Shown: positions 7,589 to 16,752 of the stretch, one piece after another
Position numbering within the stretch: position 1 is the stretch's first letter
How the letters are laid out: each line of letters starts with the position of its first letter
DNA from: Selenomonadaceae bacterium
GTDB lineage: Bacteria; Bacillota; Negativicutes; Selenomonadales; Selenomonadaceae
Assembly (NCBI GenBank): GCA_017549815.1
Contig: JAFYNH010000064.1
Coordinates: forward strand, 1 to 61,984
Reading direction: 5' to 3'
DNA: 61,984 nt
Made by a program: the position numbers and the translations under genes
The notes under the pieces: generated by a model
What the model was told of the DNA's origin: nothing
Databases searched by the model: none
The model's input: only the letters and a program-made list of their open reading frames with translations

Positions 7589-9646
7589 TTAGAATGAAGT
7601 ACCAACCGCGAAATGGAATCTGCCACCCTGCGAGCCGCGCCCATAGTCTAAGCGCAAAGGTCCAAAGGGCGTATTGAGTGCCACGCCGAAGCCAATACTG
7701 CCTTTAAGCTCTTTAGGTCGTAAGCCCGTATTCCATGCATTGCCCCAATCCGTAAATACCGCGCCTTGAATTTTCTTCGAGAGCGGAAAACGATATTCTA
7801 ACGTGGCAAGAACCATTCTACTACCACGAAATTGGTCGTCACGATAGCCGCGTAAACTGCCTTGTCCGCCAAGTCGGAATTGGTTAAACTCAGTCAAGTC
7901 GCCATGCCCGTAACCATACATGCCGCGTAACGCCCAAACTTGCGAGTGATCGCCCGCCTTAAGATAATATTGGTGTTCAATCGACGCCTTTTGAAAATCA
8001 AAGTCGCCGCCCAAAAGTCCGCCTAACTCCAAAGTAAGATTAACCTTGTTGCCTTCGGAAGGAGTATAAATATTATCGCGGGTGTCAGTGACATGCTCAA
8101 GAATAACACTGCGCGTCGTGCCGAAATTTTTATTACGCCAATCGTAAAATTCAGCGGTACTACGGTCGCCCGCGTCGCCGTTTGAGACGTGACGAACATA
8201 TTTCTCCTTGCGATGACGTAACGTAATAAAATTCGTCGAGTACTCGCTAACAGGACGACTAAAGGTAAATTCACCGCCCGAATATTTGCGCATGTATTCT
8301 TCCAGAAAATCTCCATTAGAATTATAATCGTTATAGGCATAGGTGCGATTGTAAAGTTGGAAACGGACGGCGGTCTCGCGGTGGTCTAGCCAAGGATGTC
8401 TATAGGTAAAAGTGTAACCGTGCGCGTCGTTCTCGTCGCCGCTTTTTTCATACATAATCGATATTGTTTCGCCAACGCCGCGAAAGTTTGTATCGCTCAA
8501 GCTCACCATGCCGATAATTCCGTCGGAAGTCGAATAACCCGCGCCAACGCCAAAGGTGCCCGTGCGTTTCTCCTTAACATTGACTTCCATAATAATCGCA
8601 TTCGGTTCAACGCCCGGATTCATTTTGAGATTAACGTCCTCGAAAAATCCCAAGTTATAAACTCTCTGCATTGAACGCCGCGCAAGTTTCGCATTAAACG
8701 GCGTGCCGACCTCTTGACGCATTTCGCGCAAGATAACAAAGTCTTTGGTTTTCTTATTGCCCTTGACCGCGTAGCCCTCCAAAGTGCCCTCGTTAATCTT
8801 AATCGTCAAGACGCCTTCCTTGTCCATATCTATATCGGTTATCTTCGTAAGGATAAAGCCTTCTTCGCGGTACGCCTCTTGAATTTTGGCAATATTGTCG
8901 TGGAGCGTGTTATTGTTAAGAATGTAGCCGCGCCTAACCGTCAGCATGTCTTGAAGTTCGTCGTTATCGTAAATCGTGTTGCCCTTAAAAACGACTTCCT
9001 TAAGAACGGGATTTTCCATAACGTGGAAAGTTATAACGACGCCTTCGGGTACAGTCTCAAAAGTTTGATAAGCTTCGTAGAAATAGCCCGTGTTGATAAG
9101 CGCATTTCTATCGCGCAGAGCCGCCGTTGAATTGAAAGTATCGCCGACGTGTTCAAGTATCGCCACTTTAATAGTAGGTAAGGTGTCGTTGCTCGCGCCC
9201 TCAAATTCAATGTCGACAATCGTTTTGCCTTCAAATTGTTTAAAGTATTCCAGAATGTCACTGTCGACTTGCGAACGATACGGCTCGGACGGAGGAGCTG
9301 GCGTATTTACGGGCGCAGTTCCAACTTCTGGTATATTTGTATGGGTCGTCTCGGATTTTGGAGCGTCTGTCGTTGTTTCAGATTTTGGGGTTTCAGTAGT
9401 CGTTTCAGATTTTGGAGTTTCAGTTGTCGTTTCAACTTTGGGTGTCTCGGTTGTCGTCTCGACTTCGGGCTTTTCGGTTATCGGTTCAATCTCAACAATT
9501 TCTTCTGAAGTTTTGTCGGTTGAATTTTCAAAGGGTTGAGTAACTTCGGGTGCCGCCTCGCCCGACGCGAATCCAAATATAAAAGGCAAGGTAAACGCCG
9601 CCATTAACGCCGCCTGCCTCTTTCGCGAATTTTTGTTGGCTTTCAA
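7589..9646 (-). CDS. bamA: Outer-membrane assembly factor, BamA/Omp85 family
   Basis: A 685-residue Omp85 protein that would insert beta-barrel proteins into the outer membrane. TTG start at 9646 with a strong AAGGAGGT site. Signal peptide: basic start, then AALMAAFTLPFIFGFASG. Residues about 33-125 are a Thr/Glu/Pro-rich linker with 9-residue repeats (SETTTETPK type). Three POTRA domains follow (about 135-365; E. coli BamA has five), then a 16-strand-type barrel beginning TGTFGVGAGYST, with the LRGYRDDQF motif of the barrel-plug loop and a C-terminal phenylalanine (FHFAVGTSF). It is the last gene of the leftward envelope operon after tamB, with a heptad array between. TamB-BamA adjacency is common in Negativicutes. 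It could be a TamA-like paralogue; synteny favours BamA. Confidence 0.9.
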   Translation of the reverse strand: MKANKNSRKRQAALMAAFTLPFIFGFASGEAAPEVTQPFENSTDKTSEEIVEIEPITEKPEVETTTETPKVETTTETPKSETTTETPKSETTTDAPKSETTHTNIPEVGTAPVNTPAPPSEPYRSQVDSDILEYFKQFEGKTIVDIEFEGASNDTLPTIKVAILEHVGDTFNSTAALRDRNALINTGYFYEAYQTFETVPEGVVITFHVMENPVLKEVVFKGNTIYDNDELQDMLTVRRGYILNNNTLHDNIAKIQEAYREEGFILTKITDIDMDKEGVLTIKINEGTLEGYAVKGNKKTKDFVILREMRQEVGTPFNAKLARRSMQRVYNLGFFEDVNLKMNPGVEPNAIIMEVNVKEKRTGTFGVGAGYSTSDGIIGMVSLSDTNFRGVGETISIMYEKSGDENDAHGYTFTYRHPWLDHRETAVRFQLYNRTYAYNDYNSNGDFLEEYMRKYSGGEFTFSRPVSEYSTNFITLRHRKEKYVRHVSNGDAGDRSTAEFYDWRNKNFGTTRSVILEHVTDTRDNIYTPSEGNKVNLTLELGGLLGGDFDFQKASIEHQYYLKAGDHSQVWALRGMYGYGHGDLTEFNQFRLGGQGSLRGYRDDQFRGSRMVLATLEYRFPLSKKIQGAVFTDWGNAWNTGLRPKELKGSIGFGVALNTPFGPLRLDYGRGSQGGRFHFAVGTSF
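9348..9480 (-). repeat. In-gene 27-bp repeats coding a TETPK linker
   Basis: Within bamA, roughly five 9-codon units coding (S/V)ETTTETPK and variants are arranged in tandem between the signal peptide and the first POTRA. Units differ at several third positions, so the array is not newly duplicated. Confidence 0.7.
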
Positions 9647-9660
9647 AAAAATACCTCCTT

Positions 9661-9773
9661 GAGAATCAGGAATTAGGAATGAGGAATTAGGAACTGGTAA
9701 AAACTAGTTCCTAGAAACTCGCTCCTGATTCCTAGTAAGGAACTAGTTCCCAGTTCCTAGCCCCTAGCCCCTA
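9661..9773. repeat. Heptad repeat array, TAGGAAC class, inverted halves
   Basis: About 110 bp between bamA and tamB, made of 7-mers related to AGGAATT and AGGAACT, then their complements AGTTCCT, TGATTCC and AGCCCCT. Several palindromic GGAACTAGTTCC cores can fold. The TAG stop of tamB is the last heptad position (9771-9773). Confidence 0.85.
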
Positions 9774-12700
9774 AAATTTATATCGCGCCTCAAAGCTGAA
9801 GATGTAATCCTTGCCTTCGCGCTCAATCGTGACGCCGAAATTGTCATTGAAATCGTATTGAATGCCGTAGCGATTAACATTATGACTGCCAAAGCCGCGA
9901 GTGTACCTAAGCATAAGTTTTTCGTCGATATACTTGCCGATTTTGACGTTGTAATCTTTTTCGCGGGTGCTCTTTTCAGAGGTTATATTGCTTTCAAACA
10001 TGGAGCCAGAACCTCGCGAAACCGTGAATTGGTCAATGCCGAGCGTCTTCTTCAAAGCCTCTTCAAGGTCGCCGAGTAACGTCATTTGCAAGCCGATAGC
10101 TAAAGCGTCTTCAGCCGTCAAACTTACTTCGCCGCCTTTAGAATAAGCCTCGCGCAACGTCAGCAACTTCGCAATTTCTTCTTGAGTCATTTCGGGGCTT
10201 GAAGTCAGATTGAATTTCATATTTCCGGGTTGCCCTTCCGCGCTCATAAAAACTCTTACGTTAGAAACTTTCGTGTCGGCGGCAAATCGCAACGTCGGCA
10301 GGAACGAACCAATCTGATTGAAATAAACTTCGCATTCCCGAATATTAAACACTGTTTCAAGATAAGTCAAGGTACCGCCGCGCTTAACGTTAATCGTGCC
10401 CGAAGTTTTGGGGTGAAGTGTTGTGCCCTCAAAATTCGCATTGCCCGTAAAATACATGTCGTAAAGGTGCGAGCTGTAAAAATGAACTTTTTCGCCGAGA
10501 TTTAATTCAATGGCAAGAAGGAGATTCGGGAGCGGGTCATCGTCTTCGGGAATAGCTGGAACGCTGATTCGGCATTTGTTCAAATTAATCTGCCCAGAAA
10601 GTTTCGGCATCTTCCAATGGCGGAGCGTTTCCTCTTTGAAATTAAAATTCGCGTTAAAAATGCCGTCAAAATAGTCGCTGTCAATGTCAAGATTATCCGC
10701 CACAAAGTCGAAGTTATAATCTTTGAAGTCCAAGCCGGGGAAGTTTAAACCGCCCGTCAAGTTGAATTTTCCCGAACCGATATTGCCCGAAAAGTTTTCA
10801 ATGTCAAAGCGTTCGCCCTTAAACAGCATTGAAATATTTATGTGTTCAATCAAGTTCTTCATGCCCTTGAGTTTGATTGAGCCGTCGTCCATGCCAATTT
10901 GTCCGTTGAATTGCGGATGCGCCGCCGTGCCAGTGATTTTAACCGAGCCTTTCAACTCGCCGACGCCAAACTTAATCATTTTACTCATAACGGGCAACAA
11001 ACTTAAATCCGCGCCGTCCAAAGAAACTGTCAAGTTCAGCTGTTCATTATCGGGCAAATTCTCTTTGGAGCGGGCAAGCACAGCCTTAAGCGGCACAAAG
11101 CCTTCCATACTCGCGCCATAAGTTTTGCCTGCAAGTTCGCGCTGAACAGTGAGTTCTTCGACATTGACGCGCTGATTTTTTAACAGAAAATGTCCGTGTA
11201 ATAAATCGAAGGTCGAGCCTTTAACGCTACCCGTCGCCGTAACTAGCAATTCGCCAAATGGGTCGTCGACGGTGCCTTTAAGTTTCGCGACAATATTCGA
11301 CGTGCCCGACATATCTAAATCTAAGCCCGCCGCATTGCCGAAAATTCCAAGCTCCAAATCTTTTGCCGTCAAAGTTATATCGAGTGCGCCACCAAGATCC
11401 GCAGAGCCGAGCAGATTAAGCGTGCCCTTTTCGCCCTGCTTGCCTTCGAGCTGATTGATATAAACGCTGTTGTTCAGCAGATTAATTGCAACTTTTATAT
11501 CGTGAATGTCGTGCCCCGCGAAAGTCCCTTGCGAAATATCGCCTTCCAACGAGCCGTGCAGTTTTGTCAGAGTGCCGCCGATTAAAATTTTGCTGTTGAG
11601 TTTGCCGTCAAGGAGTTCGTTCTTAACGTCGGCAATCTTGAACATGTTCGCAATATTGGCGTCGGTAACTTCCGCCTCGCCGCTAACCATTTCATTATCA
11701 AGATTCATGCTCAGTGCAATCTTACAAGTCGCGTCGCCGTCCTTTAAATGAAAATCTTCAAGGTAAACGTTGGCTCCGTTGGTTTCGATTTGCCCATAAA
11801 CATCAGTTAGCGCGACGCCGTTTAAGAAAATTTCTTCGGCGGAAAGTTTGCCCTCAAAAATCGGAATATCGGGCGTGCCTTTTATAAGTCCTTCAAATTT
11901 AATGTGCCCTTCGGCGTTATATTTTTCGGGGAGCTTAGACTTGAAACGTTGAAGATTAATATCCTTGCCTTCGACGACGAAATCCATAACCTGCGTATTT
12001 TTATTGATAGTGCCGTTTAAAATCATGTCGACCATAGGCGAGGTTATTTCAAAATTCTGCAGGCGGACAATATCGCCGTCAAGAAAATAATCGCCCGTCA
12101 TGCCGCTAAGCAGGACGCCGCGATAACTGCCGCGATTGAATTTGATATTGCCAGCGACTTGCGGATTGTCGATTGTGCCCGTGATTTTAACGGTGTTGGT
12201 AACGTTGCCGGTAATTTCTTGGTCGGGCGCAACGAGTGCGGCAATATCTTCTGCGCGGGCTTCGGTCGTGTCGAGCTGAATATTGACGTTTTTATTGCCC
12301 GTCAAGCCGACGCTACCCTCAATAACCGTCCATGTAATTTTGCCGTTCTTTTCAATCGCGAAATCGTCTATATGAACGCCGTCAAGACTGCCCGACGCCA
12401 CGAGCTTAATCGAATCAAAGGGTTGCTTAAAAAATCTGCCTGTGAAGTGTTCGTCTTGTTTAGAGAGGTCGACGGCGGAAAGTTGCAAAGTTATATCGGG
12501 ATTAGTGGTGTCGCCGTTGACGGTTCCTTTAAAGTCGGCTAAGCCGCTAAGGTCGAGCGTGGAGTTAAAATTTTTAGCAATAGACATGTCAACATGCGCC
12601 CCGTAAAAATTCAAAGCAAGTTTATTCATGTCGATAATTTTGCCTTCAAGACCGAGCGTCCCTTTATTGGGCAGGTTCGCGCTTAGGTAGTCAATCGTCA

Positions 12701-14153
12701 AGTTGTTTTCGCTAAAATAAAAAGAGGCGTTGGCGTCGTTGACTTTAAAGCCTTCATAGGCGAGAGTCGTTGCCTTCGCGTTGCCGTAAACTTTAACGGG
12801 CTTATCGCCGCCGCCGTTAATACCCAAATCGGCAGAAATTCTTCCGTCCAAAGCTTTATCGGAGCCGACGAAATCTAAAAGCGTCGCGAGATCAACGCCG
12901 TTCGCCTTGACGTTCGCATTAAAAGTTAAATCGGACGTTCTGACTTCGACGGTGCCCGCGAGGTTGCCGCCCCAAATATTTAAGCTTGTGTCGTTAAGGT
13001 AAAGCATTTCGCCGACGTAGCGCAGTTTAGTTGAAATATTCTGCGCGGAATAATCTTCATAGGCGAGCCAATGGGAATAAATATCGGCGTCGACTTGAGG
13101 ATTTTTAGCGGTGCCGACGAGATGAGCGCGAATATCCGCCGCGCCTTCAATGCCAATATCGCTTATTATAGCGGCGGGGGTGAAATTATTCGATTCGGCA
13201 TATATGTCAAAAAAAGTTTCGTCGGTATCGAGGCGAATTTTGCCGCTTGCCTCCGCATATTGACCATTAGCAGTCGCGGTGCCGTCGATAACAATTTCGT
13301 CTTTGTTGAAAGTAACCGTGCCGAAAATACTTTCAATGTCGGTTGATTCAACCTTGACAGCCGCGCCCCGAACTTTCGTAGAACCAAGATAGCTTAAATC
13401 GTCGCCCTTGCGTAGAAGATAAAGTTTTGTATTTTCGGCGGTGCCGCGCAGAATTTTTACGCTGTCGGGAATTTTATCTTCGGGCAGGTAAGGCAGGACT
13501 TTATCAAAAAAAATTTTATCGACTTCTGCGTTGACGGTTTGTTGTTCCGCGCTAAGAGTGCCTGTCGCCTTGACTTGCGAGCCGAGAGTTTTGGCGTTAA
13601 TTTTGGTATCGATAGCGTTCATGTCCGCGCAGTCAACTTCGGCAGAAATTTCTTCAACAGAAATATTTTTCCCGTCGAAATTGGCATTAACCGTGCCGCG
13701 TTCCAAGAAAATTTTTGCGCCAAAAGTCGTTTCGCCTTCGCTCTCAAGCTTTATGTCGTTGAAGTTCCAAGAATTTTCGTCGCGCTTTTTAAGGTTAAGC
13801 AATGCGCCGTTGATTCTGATTTCGTCGAGAGCGGCAACAGGGTCGTCGCGCAGAGCAATTAATTTAAAATCAACTTCCGCCGTATCGACTTTGGCGAGTA
13901 GTTCGGAATTTTTATCGAAAATTTCTATGTCGTGAACGATTAAGTCGCTTTCTTTATCAAAGTCCAAAAAGTTTACTTTATCAAGGTCGACGCTACCGAT
14001 TTTGACGGGAACGCCTAAAGTTTCGGTCGCGATTTTTTCTGCCTCAGCCAAAGCCTTTTCGATAATCTCTGCACGTTGTGAATTGATGTAAAGCCCGCCG
14101 CCGAGCGCAAGGACAATCAACGCGCCGCCGAGAATTTTTAAAATTTTCCACAC
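9771..14153 (-). CDS. tamB: Translocation and assembly module protein TamB (DUF490)
   Basis: A very large (about 1460 residues) inner-membrane-anchored, beta-rich protein of the TamB/AsmA-like family, thought to span the periplasm as a hydrophobic groove and move phospholipids or help outer-membrane protein insertion. One N-terminal helix (ILKILGGALIVLALGGGLY) is followed by repeating beta segments ('G-x-L-x-L-x-G') and a C-terminal DUF490 domain ending YIFSFEARYKF with an aromatic terminal residue. The GTG at 14153 is preferred: it sits 9 nt after GAAAGGAG, whereas the TTG at 14162 would touch that site. Lies between tolC and bamA, each separated by heptad arrays. E. coli TamB is 1259 residues. 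Confidence 0.9.
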   Translation of the reverse strand: MWKILKILGGALIVLALGGGLYINSQRAEIIEKALAEAEKIATETLGVPVKIGSVDLDKVNFLDFDKESDLIVHDIEIFDKNSELLAKVDTAEVDFKLIALRDDPVAALDEIRINGALLNLKKRDENSWNFNDIKLESEGETTFGAKIFLERGTVNANFDGKNISVEEISAEVDCADMNAIDTKINAKTLGSQVKATGTLSAEQQTVNAEVDKIFFDKVLPYLPEDKIPDSVKILRGTAENTKLYLLRKGDDLSYLGSTKVRGAAVKVESTDIESIFGTVTFNKDEIVIDGTATANGQYAEASGKIRLDTDETFFDIYAESNNFTPAAIISDIGIEGAADIRAHLVGTAKNPQVDADIYSHWLAYEDYSAQNISTKLRYVGEMLYLNDTSLNIWGGNLAGTVEVRTSDLTFNANVKANGVDLATLLDFVGSDKALDGRISADLGINGGGDKPVKVYGNAKATTLAYEGFKVNDANASFYFSENNLTIDYLSANLPNKGTLGLEGKIIDMNKLALNFYGAHVDMSIAKNFNSTLDLSGLADFKGTVNGDTTNPDITLQLSAVDLSKQDEHFTGRFFKQPFDSIKLVASGSLDGVHIDDFAIEKNGKITWTVIEGSVGLTGNKNVNIQLDTTEARAEDIAALVAPDQEITGNVTNTVKITGTIDNPQVAGNIKFNRGSYRGVLLSGMTGDYFLDGDIVRLQNFEITSPMVDMILNGTINKNTQVMDFVVEGKDINLQRFKSKLPEKYNAEGHIKFEGLIKGTPDIPIFEGKLSAEEIFLNGVALTDVYGQIETNGANVYLEDFHLKDGDATCKIALSMNLDNEMVSGEAEVTDANIANMFKIADVKNELLDGKLNSKILIGGTLTKLHGSLEGDISQGTFAGHDIHDIKVAINLLNNSVYINQLEGKQGEKGTLNLLGSADLGGALDITLTAKDLELGIFGNAAGLDLDMSGTSNIVAKLKGTVDDPFGELLVTATGSVKGSTFDLLHGHFLLKNQRVNVEELTVQRELAGKTYGASMEGFVPLKAVLARSKENLPDNEQLNLTVSLDGADLSLLPVMSKMIKFGVGELKGSVKITGTAAHPQFNGQIGMDDGSIKLKGMKNLIEHINISMLFKGERFDIENFSGNIGSGKFNLTGGLNFPGLDFKDYNFDFVADNLDIDSDYFDGIFNANFNFKEETLRHWKMPKLSGQINLNKCRISVPAIPEDDDPLPNLLLAIELNLGEKVHFYSSHLYDMYFTGNANFEGTTLHPKTSGTINVKRGGTLTYLETVFNIRECEVYFNQIGSFLPTLRFAADTKVSNVRVFMSAEGQPGNMKFNLTSSPEMTQEEIAKLLTLREAYSKGGEVSLTAEDALAIGLQMTLLGDLEEALKKTLGIDQFTVSRGSGSMFESNITSEKSTREKDYNVKIGKYIDEKLMLRYTRGFGSHNVNRYGIQYDFNDNFGVTIEREGKDYIFSFEARYKF

Positions 14154-14172
14154 GGCGAGCAACTCCTTTCTG

Positions 14173-14252
14173 ATCTAGGAACTAGGAGCGAGTTATTAGG
14201 AACTAGTAGGAACCAGTTCCTAGTTCCTAGTTCCTAATTCCTAATTCCTAAC
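14173..14252. repeat. Heptad repeat array, TAGGAAC class, inverted halves
   Basis: Between tolC and tamB: TAGGAAC, TAGGAGC, GAGTTAT, TAGGAAC, TAGTAGG, then AGTTCCT, AGTTCCT, AATTCCT, AATTCCT. The two halves are complementary and can form a hairpin that may modulate expression of downstream tamB. Confidence 0.85.
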
Positions 14253-14257
14253 AACTA

Positions 14258-15766
14258 TCATTCAAATGCTTTCTCGTGTTCAGCGGCTTCGGAAGGCGTT
14301 AGCGAATCCGTTTCAAAATCAATAAGAACGACCGGCGCAACTTCTTCTGTCTCCGGAACTACGGCGGCTCCAGCATTCAATGCGGCATTTTCGCGAGCTT
14401 CAGTAGCTGTCTTGCCTTCTTCCTCCGACTCGACGTAGCGCACAACGTCAATTTCAACGGGAACGCCCATATATCTATCAAGCGAGGCTTTGGCGGTGTT
14501 GTAGTTGTAAAGTGCAGTGAAATAATTTGAGCGAGCCTCTGTCAATTTACGCGAGGCGTCCATAACGTCAAGATTTGTGCCGACGCCCGCCGCGTAACGA
14601 ACCTGCGCGATTTTATAATTTTCTTCGCCGAGTGCAACCGACGCATGAGTTGTAGCTATATTTTTTTCAGCCGCATGGAGTTGCAGAAAAGCCGATTGAA
14701 CTTCGAGCTGAATTTGTTCGCGAGTTTGAGCCGCCTCTTCCTGTGCACGAACTAAAGCCGCGTCCGCCTGATTGACTTGCGCCTTAGTTATGCCGCCGTC
14801 GAAAATATTCCACGAGGCAGAAATACCCGCCGTCCAACGGTCGCTAGTCTTTTCCGTGAAAAGATTTTTGGTATCGATTTCCTTTGAAATGGCGGCGTTG
14901 ACGGTGGGACGATGACCAGCTTTAGCAGACCTTCTAGCGGATTCGGCGCGTTTGACGGCATAATCAGCCATTGCGGCATCTGCGCGATTTTCAAGAGCGT
15001 ACTTTGTGCAATCACTCAAGGACGAATTATAAGGTTTGTAATTAAGGGTATCTTGCGGGCGAATAATAGTATCGGCGGGCAGTCCGATATAATTATTCAG
15101 CTCGGCAACCGCAACATCATATTGATTTTGAATATTAACAAGATTTTGCATGGCGTTAGCAAGCTCGACCTGCGACTCCAACACGTCAACTTTGGCAACC
15201 GTACCGACGCGGAATTGAGCACCGACGTTGCGCAAATGCTCCTGCAAAGTAACAACTTCTTCCTCGTAAACGTCGATTAAATTTCTGTACTGCAGGACGT
15301 TGAAATAGTAAACAGTTGACTGAAGGCGCACAGTCTGCATAGTATTTTCGAGCGCAAGATCAGCCGCGTTCAAAGCATAACGAGCCGATATACGCCCTTC
15401 TTTTAATCTGCCGCCCTGATAAATCGGCATACTTACGGAACCAGTATTGGAAAAAGAACGATTAATGCCCTGAGCGCGATAATAAGAACCGCCCGCCTTC
15501 ATGCCGTTAAAATCCCAAGTTACTTTCGGATTAGTTTGGCGACGCGCCTCGCTCAAACCCCATGATGCCATTTCACGGTCGGCAACAGATTCTTTAATCG
15601 TGCGGTTGTTTTCAAGGGCGCGTTGAATAGTTTCGTCGAGCGTGACGTTAAGGACTTCTGCCGCGTCAACCGAACCGACGCCGATTGAAAAAGTCATCAT
15701 GCCCGCAGCTATTACCGCCGCCAATTTCCTGCGAAAATTTTTCTTGATACGGTTGGAAATTTTCAT
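14258..15766 (-). CDS. tolC: TolC family outer-membrane efflux protein
   Basis: A 502-residue outer-membrane channel of the TolC family. Two tandem TolC repeats are visible: long heptad-rich helices (TVRLQSTVYYFNVLQYRNLI; QIQLEVQSAFLQLHAAEKNI), each followed by beta segments, and the 'Y-x-x-G-x-x-T-x-L-D-V' equivalent (YAAGVGTNLDVMDA). Signal peptide about residues 1-36 ends VGSVDAAE. The ATG at 15766 is chosen because TTGGAGGAG lies 7 nt upstream; a longer frame from 15793 would start inside the preceding stop region. It follows the adaptor gene by 16 bp, so adaptor and channel likely work together. An acidic C-terminal tail is present. No RND or ABC pump is encoded next to it. Confidence 0.9.
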   Translation of the reverse strand: MKISNRIKKNFRRKLAAVIAAGMMTFSIGVGSVDAAEVLNVTLDETIQRALENNRTIKESVADREMASWGLSEARRQTNPKVTWDFNGMKAGGSYYRAQGINRSFSNTGSVSMPIYQGGRLKEGRISARYALNAADLALENTMQTVRLQSTVYYFNVLQYRNLIDVYEEEVVTLQEHLRNVGAQFRVGTVAKVDVLESQVELANAMQNLVNIQNQYDVAVAELNNYIGLPADTIIRPQDTLNYKPYNSSLSDCTKYALENRADAAMADYAVKRAESARRSAKAGHRPTVNAAISKEIDTKNLFTEKTSDRWTAGISASWNIFDGGITKAQVNQADAALVRAQEEAAQTREQIQLEVQSAFLQLHAAEKNIATTHASVALGEENYKIAQVRYAAGVGTNLDVMDASRKLTEARSNYFTALYNYNTAKASLDRYMGVPVEIDVVRYVESEEEGKTATEARENAALNAGAAVVPETEEVAPVVLIDFETDSLTPSEAAEHEKAFE

Positions 15767-15782
15767 TTGAATCTCCTCCAAT

Positions 15783-16751
15783 TTATTTATCATTTGTCAC
15801 GTTCAGCGAAGTACCTTCGCGCAGATTTTCAAAGCCGTCTATGATAATCGAATCGTCAGCCGTCAAGCCGTCCGCTACGACGCAATAAGTACCGATTTTA
15901 TCGCCGAGCTGAATTTTCCTTACGGCGGCTTTTCCGTTTAAATTTATGTAGACAAAATCTCCGTTATCGGCGTGCCGAACAGCCTTTTCAGCGACGAGCA
16001 AGGCGTTTTGAATTTTAACGTTGTCGATGATAATCTGCGCGGGCGAGCCGAGAATTAAAGTTTCGTCTAGGTTTTCAAAAATTGCTTGGGCAGTTTTATT
16101 GTCGATAATTTTAATCGCGCCGTTGCGAGTCGTGCCGTCTTCGAGCTTTAAGGAAACTTTTAAATCGGTAGTGGACAGGGCTTGCTTTTCGATTTCGGAA
16201 ATTTCAAAGTTCACGGCGACGGGATTGATATTACCGATTGTGGTAAGGAGAGTTTCATTATCGACGACGGGCATACCCATTGGCGCGACGAAGGCTCCGA
16301 GCCGTCCCGCTTTTGGCGCGTAAATAATTCCAGCGTCGTCGTCTTCTTCCATTCTTTGAACGAGGGCTTGCTTATTGTCAATTTCGATTTGAAGTTCAGC
16401 GGCGTCAGGATTGTTTTCGACGAGTGCCTTTGATAAAGCGGTCTTAGCCATAGCGAGTTCACGCTTTACCTGCAAAAAATCCTTGTGCGATTCAAGATTA
16501 TTGACTTTAAAAAGTTTTTGTCCTGCCGCAATGTCGGAGCCGTCTTCAATGTATTTTTCTATGACGTTTCCCGCGACCGGTGAGAAAATTTTTATCTCGT
16601 TGCTCACAGAAATTTTCCCGTCGTAAATCAGCGTCAAGGAATCATTGGCGGATAAAATTTTTTCTGTCTTAACTTCAACGGGCGGTTGCTCCTTACTACA
16701 GCCGATTAGAAAAATCGTCGTCAAGAAAATTGGTATCCAAAATTTTCTCAT
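15783..16751 (-). CDS. Periplasmic adaptor (membrane fusion) lipoprotein
   Basis: A 322-residue HlyD/AcrA-type membrane fusion protein. Lipoprotein signal MRKFWIPIFLTTIFLIGCSK gives a lipobox LIGC near residue 17. A biotinyl-lipoyl half (GKISVSNEIKIFSPVAGNVI ... FKVNN), a helical hairpin (VKRELAMAKTALSKALVE) and the second lipoyl half (GIIYAPKAGRLGAFV) precede the beta-barrel and C-terminal domains. The ATG at 16751 follows CAGGAGT; a longer frame to 16829 would run into mlaD. It lies between mlaD and tolC without a cognate RND or ABC pump, so it either serves a pump encoded elsewhere or works with the Mla proteins. No pump substrate can be named. Confidence 0.85.
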   Translation of the reverse strand: MRKFWIPIFLTTIFLIGCSKEQPPVEVKTEKILSANDSLTLIYDGKISVSNEIKIFSPVAGNVIEKYIEDGSDIAAGQKLFKVNNLESHKDFLQVKRELAMAKTALSKALVENNPDAAELQIEIDNKQALVQRMEEDDDAGIIYAPKAGRLGAFVAPMGMPVVDNETLLTTIGNINPVAVNFEISEIEKQALSTTDLKVSLKLEDGTTRNGAIKIIDNKTAQAIFENLDETLILGSPAQIIIDNVKIQNALLVAEKAVRHADNGDFVYINLNGKAAVRKIQLGDKIGTYCVVADGLTADDSIIIDGFENLREGTSLNVTNDK

Positions 16752-16752
16752 T

